Source: JAKACA01 sp050008715 (GTDB lineage Bacteria; Actinomycetota; Acidimicrobiia; Acidimicrobiales; Bog-793). Taken from it: a stretch of 30,304 bases of DNA. This document shows positions 7,841 to 14,883 of this stretch, piece by piece (positions within the stretch are counted from its first letter, which is position 1; every line of letters begins with the position of its first letter). Below the pieces are notes generated by a model, which saw nothing but the letters and a program-made list of their open reading frames with translations, was not told where the DNA came from and did no database searches. Both the position numbers and the translations under genes were made by a program. The stretch spans positions 1 to 30,304 of the forward strand of contig JBEKMC010000051.1 of NCBI GenBank assembly GCA_050008715.1, given 5' to 3'.

Positions 7841-8230
7841 ATGCCCGAACCTTCCCTCACGCACGTCCAACCGACGCCTTCCAGATTCGCGCCTGCAGTC
7901 CGCAGAGTCATCGGGGACCTGCAGCCCGGCGAAGTCGTCACCTACGGCGAGATGGCACGAGAAGCCGGTTACGACGGTGCCGCCAGGGCTGTCGGCACGC
8001 TCCTCGCCAGGGAGGGCTCAGACCTGCCGTGGTGGCGCGTCGTCACCTCGACGGGCCGGCTCGTGCCCGGACAGGAACGCGAGCATGCCCGGCGCCTGCG
8101 GGCCGAGGGCGTGGAGCTCGCCGGTACCCCGCTCCGGGTGCGCCGGCGGCCGAGCCGGGCGGCACAACACGGCGATGCGCCGACGGCGGCCAGCGGACTG
8201 ACGGGCGTCAGCCGGCGGAAGAATCGGTAG
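7841..8230 (+). CDS. Alkyltransferase-like protein (MGMT family lacking the reactive Cys)
   Basis: 129 residues with the DNA-binding domain of O6-alkylguanine transferases: RFAPAVRRVIGDLQPGEVVT, YGEMAREAGYDGAARAVGTL (winged helix with the Arg finger region) and DLPWWRVVTSTGRLVPG. The active-site PCHR of true methyltransferases reads PWWR here (residues 63-66), so the Cys that accepts the alkyl group is replaced by Trp. In known ATL proteins (PWHR) this gives a non-enzymatic sensor that binds alkylated guanine and directs it to nucleotide excision repair; that role here is inferred. Start ATG 7841 fits the family; ATG 7790 is an in-frame alternative. The C-terminal tail beyond the domain is Arg-rich and runs into a repeat region. 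Confidence 0.85.
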   Translation: MPEPSLTHVQPTPSRFAPAVRRVIGDLQPGEVVTYGEMAREAGYDGAARAVGTLLAREGSDLPWWRVVTSTGRLVPGQEREHARRLRAEGVELAGTPLRVRRRPSRAAQHGDAPTAASGLTGVSRRKNR

Positions 8231-8292
8231 CCAGCGGACTGATCGGCGTTCGCCAGCGGACTGACCGTCGTTCGCTGGCGTCAGCCGGCGGG
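8190..8292. repeat. Imperfect repeats between convergent genes, with a hairpin
   Basis: The 12-base core CCAGCGGACTGA occurs at 8190, 8231 and 8253, and GCGTCAGCCGGCGG occurs at both ends (about 8205 and 8278). CGCCAGCG (8251-8258) and CGCTGGCG (8273-8280) are inverted repeats and could form a hairpin between the stops at 8230 and 8281. The repeats also encode the last residues of the alkyltransferase-like protein, so the gene's end lies inside the array. The hairpin may act as a terminator for both genes. Confidence 0.75.
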
Positions 8293-9582
8293 CTGAGCAG
8301 CCTTCTTCCTCGGGTGCAAGCCGAGCATGCGATCCACATACGGGGCGATGGCGTCGGCGAGGACTTCGCTCCCGGCGATGTTGAGGTGGATTCCGTCGAG
8401 CCGCACGGGCGTGAGGACGCCGTCGATGCGAAGACTGCCGGCGTACCCGCCACTGCGGGTGTCGAGGACGGCGCCGGGATTGTAGAACATCACTCCGGGG
8501 ACCTTGGCGGCCTCCTCGGCGAAGATTCGGTCGATCACCTGCATGTAGCCGTTGAGCGTTGCGTCCTGCATCGCCGGCTCGCCGATCCAGAGCACCTTGC
8601 AGCCCTCGCGCACGAGGGATCGCATGGTCGCCAGCACCGTCGCTCCGTAGGCGGCGTCCCACGAGCGGGTGCCAACGGCCTGGTACGCGCCGTTGACGAG
8701 GATCTCCTGGCCGTCGTTGGCGCTCCCCATCCAGATCACGAGCTTCGGCCTCCGCTCGGCGGCGACCGCCAGCAGGTGCCTCGGCCAGTCGAAGAAGTCC
8801 GGGCGCACGAGACCCGTGCCGACCTGGTATTCCGCCAAAGTCCGCGTCGTCGTGGCGTTCTCGTGCAAAGCCCACCACGCCCACTCCGGCCCGGCCGCCG
8901 TCGAGTCGCCGGCGAAGTAGATCGGTGGCCCAGGGGGGCTCACAGTTGGCAGGCGAACCGAGCCGGCCGGCAACCGATGCGCCAGCACGTCGTGACCGAG
9001 GCGAACGAGCTGGGTGGTGTTGAGCGACGAGAAATCCCCCGGTGACTGCCACAGCAGCCAGAACGACGTCGTGCCCTGGGTGAAGTAGAGGTAGCGATTG
9101 TTGGCGATGATCGCAGCACGCCCGAGACCGTGGACCGCCACGAGGGTGGAGACGTACTGCGTGGCGGCGTCGAAGGACGTGCGAGGCTCCACGGCGAGGG
9201 CGAGTGACGAGTTCCTCCCGACGAGCCACTGGCAGTACGGGTACGTCGGCGTCGCGCCACCAACAGGACCGCCGAACTGGGCGGCGATCTGTGCCCGGCT
9301 GAGCAATGTGCACGCCAGCCGGGTGGCGCGGTTGCCGAGCGACCCATCATCCAGGCGCTTCGGCGGTCGGGGCCGCGTCGTCGAGGTCACCCCTGTCGAC
9401 GTCGTGCCGGACGCTGCCGTCGAGGACGTCACGCACTCGACGCCCGCCTCGCCGGCAGTGCAGCGGAGGGAGACGCCGCCGCCGGATCCGGACGACACCG
9501 CATCGGCGACGATGCCACCCGCCAGTGCGAGGATGGCGACGATCGAGGTCACGAGCGCGGCAATGCGATAACTCCGACTCAC
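8281..9582 (-). CDS. Membrane-anchored SGNH hydrolase (DUF459-like) with an N-terminal Cys-containing domain
   Basis: 433 residues from GTG 9582 (in-frame GTG 9624 is an alternative). Residues 1-30 form a single membrane anchor, then a Ser/Thr/Gly-rich linker (about 50-75). Residues ~85-205 form a domain with ACTLLSRAQIAAQFGGPVG and, ~26 residues after its Cys, YPYCQWLVG, resembling the DUF3558-type extracytoplasmic domain. The C-terminal half is an SGNH hydrolase: IYFAGDSTAAG (catalytic Ser near 226), a WMGSANDGQ block supplying the Asn, and RLDGIHLNIAG supplying the Asp-His pair. Such enzymes are esterases or acetyl-hydrolases; an outward-facing one probably acts on envelope polysaccharide or lipid. 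The substrate is unknown. It diverges from the CapA-like gene. Confidence 0.8.
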   Translation of the reverse strand: MSRSYRIAALVTSIVAILALAGGIVADAVSSGSGGGVSLRCTAGEAGVECVTSSTAASGTTSTGVTSTTRPRPPKRLDDGSLGNRATRLACTLLSRAQIAAQFGGPVGGATPTYPYCQWLVGRNSSLALAVEPRTSFDAATQYVSTLVAVHGLGRAAIIANNRYLYFTQGTTSFWLLWQSPGDFSSLNTTQLVRLGHDVLAHRLPAGSVRLPTVSPPGPPIYFAGDSTAAGPEWAWWALHENATTTRTLAEYQVGTGLVRPDFFDWPRHLLAVAAERRPKLVIWMGSANDGQEILVNGAYQAVGTRSWDAAYGATVLATMRSLVREGCKVLWIGEPAMQDATLNGYMQVIDRIFAEEAAKVPGVMFYNPGAVLDTRSGGYAGSLRIDGVLTPVRLDGIHLNIAGSEVLADAIAPYVDRMLGLHPRKKAAQPAG

Positions 9583-9587
9583 GATGG

Positions 9588-10901
9588 TTGAGACGCTCGG
9601 CAAGCCGGCGAGCTTGCGGTCCACTCTGGCGGCATCACGCTGCCAGGAGTCGCAAGTGTCCCGCGCCGTGCGGGTGCTGGCCTATCGTCACGACTATCGC
9701 CCACCGCCCACCGCCGCCGCCCGGTCTCGGCCCGGCGGCACTCGCCGCCCGCCCGCGACGGCTGGCTGCCGTCCTCCTGGCGGCGTGCCTCGTCGCCGCC
9801 CTCGTCATCGGCCTCGTCACCCGGAATAGCCACCGCGGTGCGGCTCCCTCCACCGCCTCGACGACGACAACGACAGTGCGGTCCTCGACGACCCTCGGAT
9901 CGAGCACCACCTCGACGACGCGTCCGCCCGCGAAACCCGTGCCCATCACCATCGTCGCCGTCGGCGACACGATGCTCGGGGACGCTCCGGACCAGTACCC
10001 GCCCGACCCCGCCACGTACTTCGACCCGGTCAAGCCCGAGCTCACCTCCGGCGCCAACATCGTCTTCGGCAACCTCGAAGGCACCCTCACGACTGCCACC
10101 ACGAGCAAGTGCGGCAACGGCGGGAGCGACCCGGCCGAGGAGTGCTACGCCTTCCGGGATCCACCGAGCTTCATCCAGTACCTCAAAGACGGCGGCTTCA
10201 CGATCCTCAACGACGCCAACAATCATTCGTACGACTTCGGTGCCGCCGGTCAGGCCCAGACTGTACAGGCGATCCACTCCGCCGGCCTCGCCCAGACCGG
10301 GCTCCCGGGTGAGATCACGCTCGTGAAGGTGAAGGGGGTGACGGTGGCGTTTCTTGCGTTTGCACCCTACTTCTACGATTCCAACCTCCTCGACCTCGGC
10401 CCCGCTCGCGCATTGATCAAGAAGGCCAAGGCGGAGGCGGCCTTCGTCGTCGTCTACATGCACGCCGGGGCCGAGGGCTCGGGCGCCGACCACGTCACCG
10501 GTCAGGAAGAGATCTACCTCGGGGAGGATCGTGGTAACCCGGAGGCGTTCGCCCACATGGCGATCGACGCCGGCGCCGGCCTCGTGATCGCGAGCGGCCC
10601 GCACGTCGTGAGGGGTATGCAGTTCTACAAGGGTCACCTCATCGCCTACAGCCTGGGCGATTTCGCCAGCTACGGCGACTTCTCCACCGAGGGCGACCTC
10701 GACGTGAGCGTGATCCTGCACGTGACGCTGTCGTCCACCGGGGTGTTCGAGCACGCCCAGATCTTCCCGATCGAGTTCGTCGGCAACGGGCAGCCGGTGC
10801 CGGGTGGCGACGGTGTGAGCTTCGTCAGCCAGCTGTCGACCGAGGACTTCGGCGCCAGCGCCGCCCGCATCTCAGCCTCGGGCGTCATCAGCCCGCCATA
10901 A
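9588..10901 (+). CDS. CapA/PgsA-family surface protein (metallophosphatase fold)
   Basis: The conserved part begins with VPITIVAVGDTMLGD and continues with FGNLEGTLT, LNDANNHSYDFG, VVVYMHAGAEGS, ASGPHVVRGMQF and IAYSLGDFASYGD, which are the ordered motifs of the CapA family (bacterial capsule/poly-gamma-glutamate synthesis proteins with a calcineurin-like fold). A membrane anchor, RRLAAVLLAACLVAALVIGL, precedes a Thr/Ser-rich linker, so the domain should sit outside the cell. The start is uncertain: the only standard in-frame start near the anchor is TTG 9588, which gives an odd Cys-rich leader, and no ATG or GTG lies closer to the anchor. Divergent from the SGNH gene, suggesting joint work on an extracellular polymer, which is inference. 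Confidence 0.8.
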   Translation: MRRSASRRACGPLWRHHAARSRKCPAPCGCWPIVTTIAHRPPPPPGLGPAALAARPRRLAAVLLAACLVAALVIGLVTRNSHRGAAPSTASTTTTTVRSSTTLGSSTTSTTRPPAKPVPITIVAVGDTMLGDAPDQYPPDPATYFDPVKPELTSGANIVFGNLEGTLTTATTSKCGNGGSDPAEECYAFRDPPSFIQYLKDGGFTILNDANNHSYDFGAAGQAQTVQAIHSAGLAQTGLPGEITLVKVKGVTVAFLAFAPYFYDSNLLDLGPARALIKKAKAEAAFVVVYMHAGAEGSGADHVTGQEEIYLGEDRGNPEAFAHMAIDAGAGLVIASGPHVVRGMQFYKGHLIAYSLGDFASYGDFSTEGDLDVSVILHVTLSSTGVFEHAQIFPIEFVGNGQPVPGGDGVSFVSQLSTEDFGASAARISASGVISPP

Positions 10902-10941
10902 GTGGCGGACAGCGTCGTGGCTCTCGGCCGCGCCAGGCGAT

Positions 10942-10985
10942 CTGGCTGTGGTTTCGGGTCGTATACGACCCGAAACCACAGCCAG
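10942..10985. repeat. Perfect 44-base palindrome, copy 1 of a dispersed element
   Basis: A 22-base arm starting CTGGCTGTGGTTTCGGGTC is followed without a gap by its exact reverse complement, centred on GTATAC (between 10963 and 10964). It lies between the stops of the convergent CapA-like (10901) and WS/DGAT (11081) genes. A near-copy is at 19223-19264. As RNA it would make a hairpin on either strand, so bidirectional termination is one possible role. Confidence 0.9.
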
Positions 10986-11080
10986 GATCTCCTCGCGGGC
11001 GTTGACGCAGCTCGTCCCCGCCAAGGAGGGGAGGACCTCCCGGCGACAGCCGGCCACTCCGCCGGGCGGCCTGGGCCGAC

Positions 11081-12472
11081 TCAGCTCGCCAGCGCCACGA
11101 GCTCAGCCATGTCTGCTTCGATGCCGCGGCACAACACCTCGATGTCGGGGGCGGCGTCGTAGTCGCCGGTGACCCCGAAGGTGACGTGGCCGTCGTAGGA
11201 GAAGATGGCGATGCCGATGCGGACTTGGCCGGCGAGCGGGACATACGGGTATGCCGCCAGCATCCTGCGACCGAGCACGTACAAGGGGATCTGAGGGCCG
11301 GGGACGTTCGTCGTAACCGTGTTGATGTTGCGCTGAGCCGTCTTCGTGGCGATGCGAGCTCCGAGTGCCAGCAACGCCGGCGGGGCAAAACCCGACAACG
11401 ACGTCAGGGCCTCGCCCGCCACCGCCTGGCGCGACTCCTTCAGGTTCGCCAACTGCGCGCTGACGGCGTGCAGCCGCTCAACAGGATCGGCGAGTGCCAC
11501 CGGCAGCTCGGCGAACATGGCAGACACCTTGTTGGCCATGCTGCCGTCGCCAACGGCGACGCCACGATCGTCCCTCGGCCGAACCGAGACCGGCACCATC
11601 GTCCGCAGCACCCGGTCGACCGGCTCTCCGCGCGACTCGAGCAGGGTGCGGAAACCACCGGTGATCGCTGCCAGCACGACGTCGTTGAACGAGCCGCCGA
11701 GCCCCTTTCGCACCCGCTTGATGTCGTCGACCGACGTCGTGGCCCAGTCGTAACGCCGATGCGGTCCGATCGGGCCGTTCAGGCTCGACGCCACCGTCGG
11801 GCGGATGAGGCCGGCAAGCCCGGCGAGACCCTGTCCGGCCTCGCGAAGCTGCTCGACGGCGTGACGGGGAACCCGCGTGGCGGCCCGCACCGCCCGCAGC
11901 TGCTCGAAGGGGCTGACGGCCATGGCGCCCACCGCTTCCAGCGCGAGCGCAACCCCGGACGGAGACTCGGCCGGGTGCCAAGGAGCGGGCTCGGGACGCG
12001 GAGGATCCGGCTCGGCGTCGAGCACGACGGCGAGAAGCTCGGTGCCCGAGACACCGTCGACCATGCAGTGGTGGACTTTCGACATGATCGCCCACTTACC
12101 GTCGTCGAGACCCTCCACCATCCAGAGCTCCCAGAGGGGACGGTTGCGGTCGAGCTGCTGGCCCATGATGCGGCCGATCAGCCGCCGGAGCTCGTCGTCG
12201 CCGCCAGGCGAGGGAAGCGCCGTGTGCCGCACGTGGTACTCGATGTTGAAGTGGGGATCGTCCACCCACACCGGCCTGCCGAGGTTGAACGGCACGAACT
12301 TCACGATCTTGCGGTACTTCTCGACGAGGGGGAGTTTGCCGGCGATCATCGCCAGCAGCTCGTCGTAGCGTGGCGGCGGTCCCTCGAAGATCAGCGTCGA
12401 CGCGATGTGCATGTGCGTGACGTCGTCTTCGACGTGAAGAAACGTCGCATCGAGGGGACTCATCCGCTCCAC
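11081..12472 (-). CDS. Wax ester synthase/diacylglycerol acyltransferase (WS/DGAT)
   Basis: 463 residues, the normal size for actinobacterial WS/DGAT enzymes. The N-terminus VERMSPLDATFLHVED is the family opening. The catalytic HHxxxDG is present as HHCMVDG at residues 134-140, and the C-terminal domain has TNVPGPQIPLYVLGRRM and the late SYDGHVTFGVTGDYD. These enzymes join acyl-CoA to diacylglycerol or fatty alcohols to make storage triacylglycerol or wax esters at the membrane. GTG 12472 is preferred because a GAGGAG lies 10 bases before it and because MER-type openings are common; ATG 12463 is a possible alternative. It diverges from an alpha/beta hydrolase gene 83 bases away that could act on the same lipids. 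Confidence 0.92.
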   Translation of the reverse strand: MERMSPLDATFLHVEDDVTHMHIASTLIFEGPPPRYDELLAMIAGKLPLVEKYRKIVKFVPFNLGRPVWVDDPHFNIEYHVRHTALPSPGGDDELRRLIGRIMGQQLDRNRPLWELWMVEGLDDGKWAIMSKVHHCMVDGVSGTELLAVVLDAEPDPPRPEPAPWHPAESPSGVALALEAVGAMAVSPFEQLRAVRAATRVPRHAVEQLREAGQGLAGLAGLIRPTVASSLNGPIGPHRRYDWATTSVDDIKRVRKGLGGSFNDVVLAAITGGFRTLLESRGEPVDRVLRTMVPVSVRPRDDRGVAVGDGSMANKVSAMFAELPVALADPVERLHAVSAQLANLKESRQAVAGEALTSLSGFAPPALLALGARIATKTAQRNINTVTTNVPGPQIPLYVLGRRMLAAYPYVPLAGQVRIGIAIFSYDGHVTFGVTGDYDAAPDIEVLCRGIEADMAELVALAS

Positions 12473-12555
12473 GAACCATCGACTCCTCGTTGTCAAGGGC
12501 CAACTCGCTGTCGACAGCCAGCTCCGGCCCAGCTCCACGGTACAGTTCGCAGCAA

Positions 12556-13389
12556 ATGACGTCATCGCAGACAACCGGCGGCGCGGGTCCGTCTGCCGGC
12601 GGGCCGGACCGGCGGGACCGTGATGAGCGCCCTACGCGACCCCGGCGCCCGCATGCCCTCCTCGTGGCGGCCGAGGCGCCGCGGGCGGTTGCGGAGCTCG
12701 CCTGGTTCGGGACCTCACGTCGCATGCTCTCCCGCGCTCCTCGTGGCGACGGTCACCCTGTGCTCGTGCTGCCCGGCTTCCTTGCGAGCGACGTGTCCAC
12801 CGGCCCCATGCGAGCGTTCCTCCGGAGGCTGGGCTACGAGGTCCTCGACTTTCAGCTGGGGCGGAACGTGCCCACGCCGGAGCTGACCGAGCGCCTTCGG
12901 GACCGCATTGCCGATCTGCGCATGGGCGACGGCCGGCAGACGAGCATCGTGGGCTGGAGCCTCGGCGGCATCTACGCCCGCCAAATCGCCCGGCAGGCGC
13001 CGGACTGGGTGCGGGTCGTCGTCACGCTCGGCAGTCCGTTCCGCCGCGTCCCGGGTGAGGAGAGCACGGCCGCACCGGCGATGCGGGCGATGTCGGCTCG
13101 TGGGCGGCTGAGCCTCCCGAACTGGTCCGCCGGCGACGAGGCGTTGCCGGTTCCCTCCACGTCGATCTTCTCGAGGTCCGACGGGATCGTGCCGTGGCGC
13201 GCCTGCCTCGACACGATCGGCGGTCCTCACGAGACGCTGGAGGTCAAGGGGAGCCACAGTGGCCTCGGCCATCATCCGGCTGCGCTGTGGGCGATCGCCG
13301 ACCGCCTGGCGCAACCGCTCGGGCGGTGGGAGCCGATGCAGATACCGTCCACGCTCCGGCCGCTGCTTCGCTCCCATCCCGGCGCCTGA
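12556..13389 (+). CDS. Alpha/beta hydrolase (lipase/esterase-like)
   Basis: 277 residues. After a polar, Arg/Pro-rich leader of about 60 residues comes HPVLVLPGFLASD, where the oxyanion-side loop sits, then the nucleophile elbow GWSLGG (Ser135), IFSRSDGIVPW (Asp209) and GSHSGLGHH (His234), giving a full catalytic triad. The long gap between nucleophile and acid, with LPNWSAGDEALP, may form a small lid. There is no signal peptide, so it probably acts in the cytoplasm or at the membrane face. Divergent from WS/DGAT, so hydrolysis or turnover of neutral lipid esters is an attractive but unproven role. Start ATG 12556; it ends 3 bases before the stop of the convergent PhyH gene. Confidence 0.8.
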   Translation: MTSSQTTGGAGPSAGGPDRRDRDERPTRPRRPHALLVAAEAPRAVAELAWFGTSRRMLSRAPRGDGHPVLVLPGFLASDVSTGPMRAFLRRLGYEVLDFQLGRNVPTPELTERLRDRIADLRMGDGRQTSIVGWSLGGIYARQIARQAPDWVRVVVTLGSPFRRVPGEESTAAPAMRAMSARGRLSLPNWSAGDEALPVPSTSIFSRSDGIVPWRACLDTIGGPHETLEVKGSHSGLGHHPAALWAIADRLAQPLGRWEPMQIPSTLRPLLRSHPGA

Positions 13390-13392
13390 GCG

Positions 13393-14241
13393 CTACGAAC
13401 GCAAGGGTTCGCCTTCCAGCAACCGTCGGGGGTGGCGCCCGTCCACGTATCCGGTGAACGGGGAGGCGATGTTGTAGCCGAGCAGCTCCTGCAGGCGCGG
13501 CTCCAGCCGGCGGACCGTCTCGGTGGGAACGGCGAGCACGTGGTTCTCGACCGGCCGCAGCCATGCGGCGCTGTAGTGAAGGATGACACCGAGACGGTCG
13601 GCGGCCGTGTGGTTGGCGCCACCGCCGTGCCACAAGCTGCCGAGGAAGAACAGGGCGCTCCCAGCCGCCAGCGGCGGTACCACCGTCGCCTCCTCCGGGT
13701 CCGGACGGCGATCCAGCCAGCGATGGCTGCCGGGCACGATCCTCGTAGCTCCGTTGTCCGCGGTGAAGTCCACGAGCGGGAGCATCACGTTCACGACGAG
13801 CTCCGGGTGGGGCCGGGCGATCGGGTACGTGGCGTCGTCAGGGTGGAGCGCCTGCGCCGGGTTGCCCGGACCGATGCAGATGCCGACGGGAGCGCTCAAC
13901 TGGTACTCGCAGAGCACGGCGTCGAGCACACCGAGGACGAGGGGATGAACCGCCGCCGCGTCGAACGCACGTGTCTTGGCGAACAGGGCGTACACCCGAC
14001 GGGTCTGGTGCCCTTCGAAGTCGTTGCGACCGTACGGCGTGGATTCGAGAATTCGGTCGAGATCGGCCCGAGCCGCCACGACGCGCTCCTCTGGCAAGAA
14101 ACCCTCCACCACCCCGTAGCCCTCTTCGGTGAGCGCCGCCAGCAGGTGCTCGAGCTCCAGCAGATCCGGCGGCGCCGTCGCTGGAGCCCTCGTCGCTGGG
14201 TCCCTCGTCACTGGGGCCCTCGTCACTGGGGCCCTCGTCAT
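13393..14241 (-). CDS. Phytanoyl-CoA dioxygenase (PhyH)-family Fe(II)/2-oxoglutarate oxygenase
   Basis: 282 residues. The Fe(II) ligands can be picked out: HPDD within AQALHPDDATYPI supplies the His and Asp, and SLWHGGGANHT supplies the distal His; the Arg in NHTAADRLGVIL is placed to bind 2-oxoglutarate. NGATRIVPGSHRW is also typical of PhyH proteins. The family hydroxylates diverse small molecules, so the substrate cannot be named. The N-terminus is a five-residue repeat (MTRAPVTRAPVTRDPATRAP) encoded by a 15-base tandem repeat, and each of the first units offers its own start codon (ATG 14241, GTG 14226, GTG 14211). ATG 14241 overlaps the MOSC stop by ATGA, which favours it and implies translational coupling. 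Confidence 0.85.
   Translation of the reverse strand: MTRAPVTRAPVTRDPATRAPATAPPDLLELEHLLAALTEEGYGVVEGFLPEERVVAARADLDRILESTPYGRNDFEGHQTRRVYALFAKTRAFDAAAVHPLVLGVLDAVLCEYQLSAPVGICIGPGNPAQALHPDDATYPIARPHPELVVNVMLPLVDFTADNGATRIVPGSHRWLDRRPDPEEATVVPPLAAGSALFFLGSLWHGGGANHTAADRLGVILHYSAAWLRPVENHVLAVPTETVRRLEPRLQELLGYNIASPFTGYVDGRHPRRLLEGEPLRS
14181..14240. repeat. Four tandem 15-base units inside the 5' end of the PhyH gene
   Basis: Units at 14181-14195, 14196-14210, 14211-14225 and 14226-14240 follow the pattern CTGGGGCCCTCGTCA with one to three changes; the last two are identical. Because 15 is a multiple of three, gain or loss of units would keep the frame. Confidence 0.9.
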
Positions 14242-14789
14242 CCTGGCGGCTCCTTCGTGATGGCGTCGCCCAGCTGGACGACGCCGGCGAGCACGACTCG
14301 GCAGTTCGCCCCCCGCAGGCGGAGATCGCGTCCGGTCGGAGAGTTCACGAAGCGCATCGCGTCGGCTCCGAAACGCTCCACGAACTTCGTGCAACCCGTA
14401 TGCGGCTTGGCGGAGATCTCGAGAACCGCCGAGCCCAGCCGGACGCGGGTGCCCGCCGGCAGGTTCTCCTGGCTCAGGTCGAAGTCGACGTAGATCTGGT
14501 CCCCGGCGAGCGCCCAACGGTCCCGGTCGCCGCCGGCGACGAGGGCGGCCACCCGGGCGTTCATGATCGTCACCTGCGCCTCGGGGTTGGCGCTGCCGTC
14601 CGGCGTGCTCGTGCTGCCACGCCGCAGCCAGTTGTCGCCGACGACACCCTCGACCAGATCGAGCACGAGCTTCTCCGGCGTCTCGCGCCCTCCCACGTCC
14701 GGCCGCCGGACGAGCAGCTCCACGACACCTTCTTCGGACGGCGCGCCCCGGATCTCCTCGACGCCCGCTTCCAGCTCTACCGTGGTCAT
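14238..14789 (-). CDS. MOSC-domain protein
   Basis: 183 residues from ATG 14789. Characteristic MOSC features: VVGDNWLRRG, a mid-protein VTIMNARVAALVAG with WALAGDQIYVDFDLSQENLP, GTRVRLGSAVLEIS, and the conserved Cys in KPHTGCTKFVERFG near residue 134, followed by LRGANCRVV. MOSC domains, named after the C-terminal domain of molybdenum cofactor sulfurases, bind molybdenum cofactor or carry sulfur; stand-alone bacterial ones include YiiM-like proteins that serve N-hydroxylated compound reduction. Which role applies here is unclear. Its stop overlaps the start of the PhyH gene by ATGA, and it diverges from the PAS-GGDEF gene 94 bases away. Confidence 0.85.
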   Translation of the reverse strand: MTTVELEAGVEEIRGAPSEEGVVELLVRRPDVGGRETPEKLVLDLVEGVVGDNWLRRGSTSTPDGSANPEAQVTIMNARVAALVAGGDRDRWALAGDQIYVDFDLSQENLPAGTRVRLGSAVLEISAKPHTGCTKFVERFGADAMRFVNSPTGRDLRLRGANCRVVLAGVVQLGDAITKEPPG

Positions 14790-14883
14790 TGCCAGATTCT
14801 TCCACCCTCTCAGGACCGCCGGAAGGCATCTCTCGCGGCCACCCAGGATGTATGCGGGCTTTTCCAGGGGAGTGCCAATTAGC

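Noticed and set aside
7004..8230. A 408-codon plus-strand frame covering the alkyltransferase-like gene
   Set aside because: The part before 7841 runs antisense to the PaiB-like gene and through the tandem repeats; only the end has family motifs.
10888..11388. Minus-strand frame across the palindrome
   Set aside because: It is Arg/Ser-rich, overlaps the end of WS/DGAT in a different frame and is interrupted by the repeat-derived sequence; no family features.
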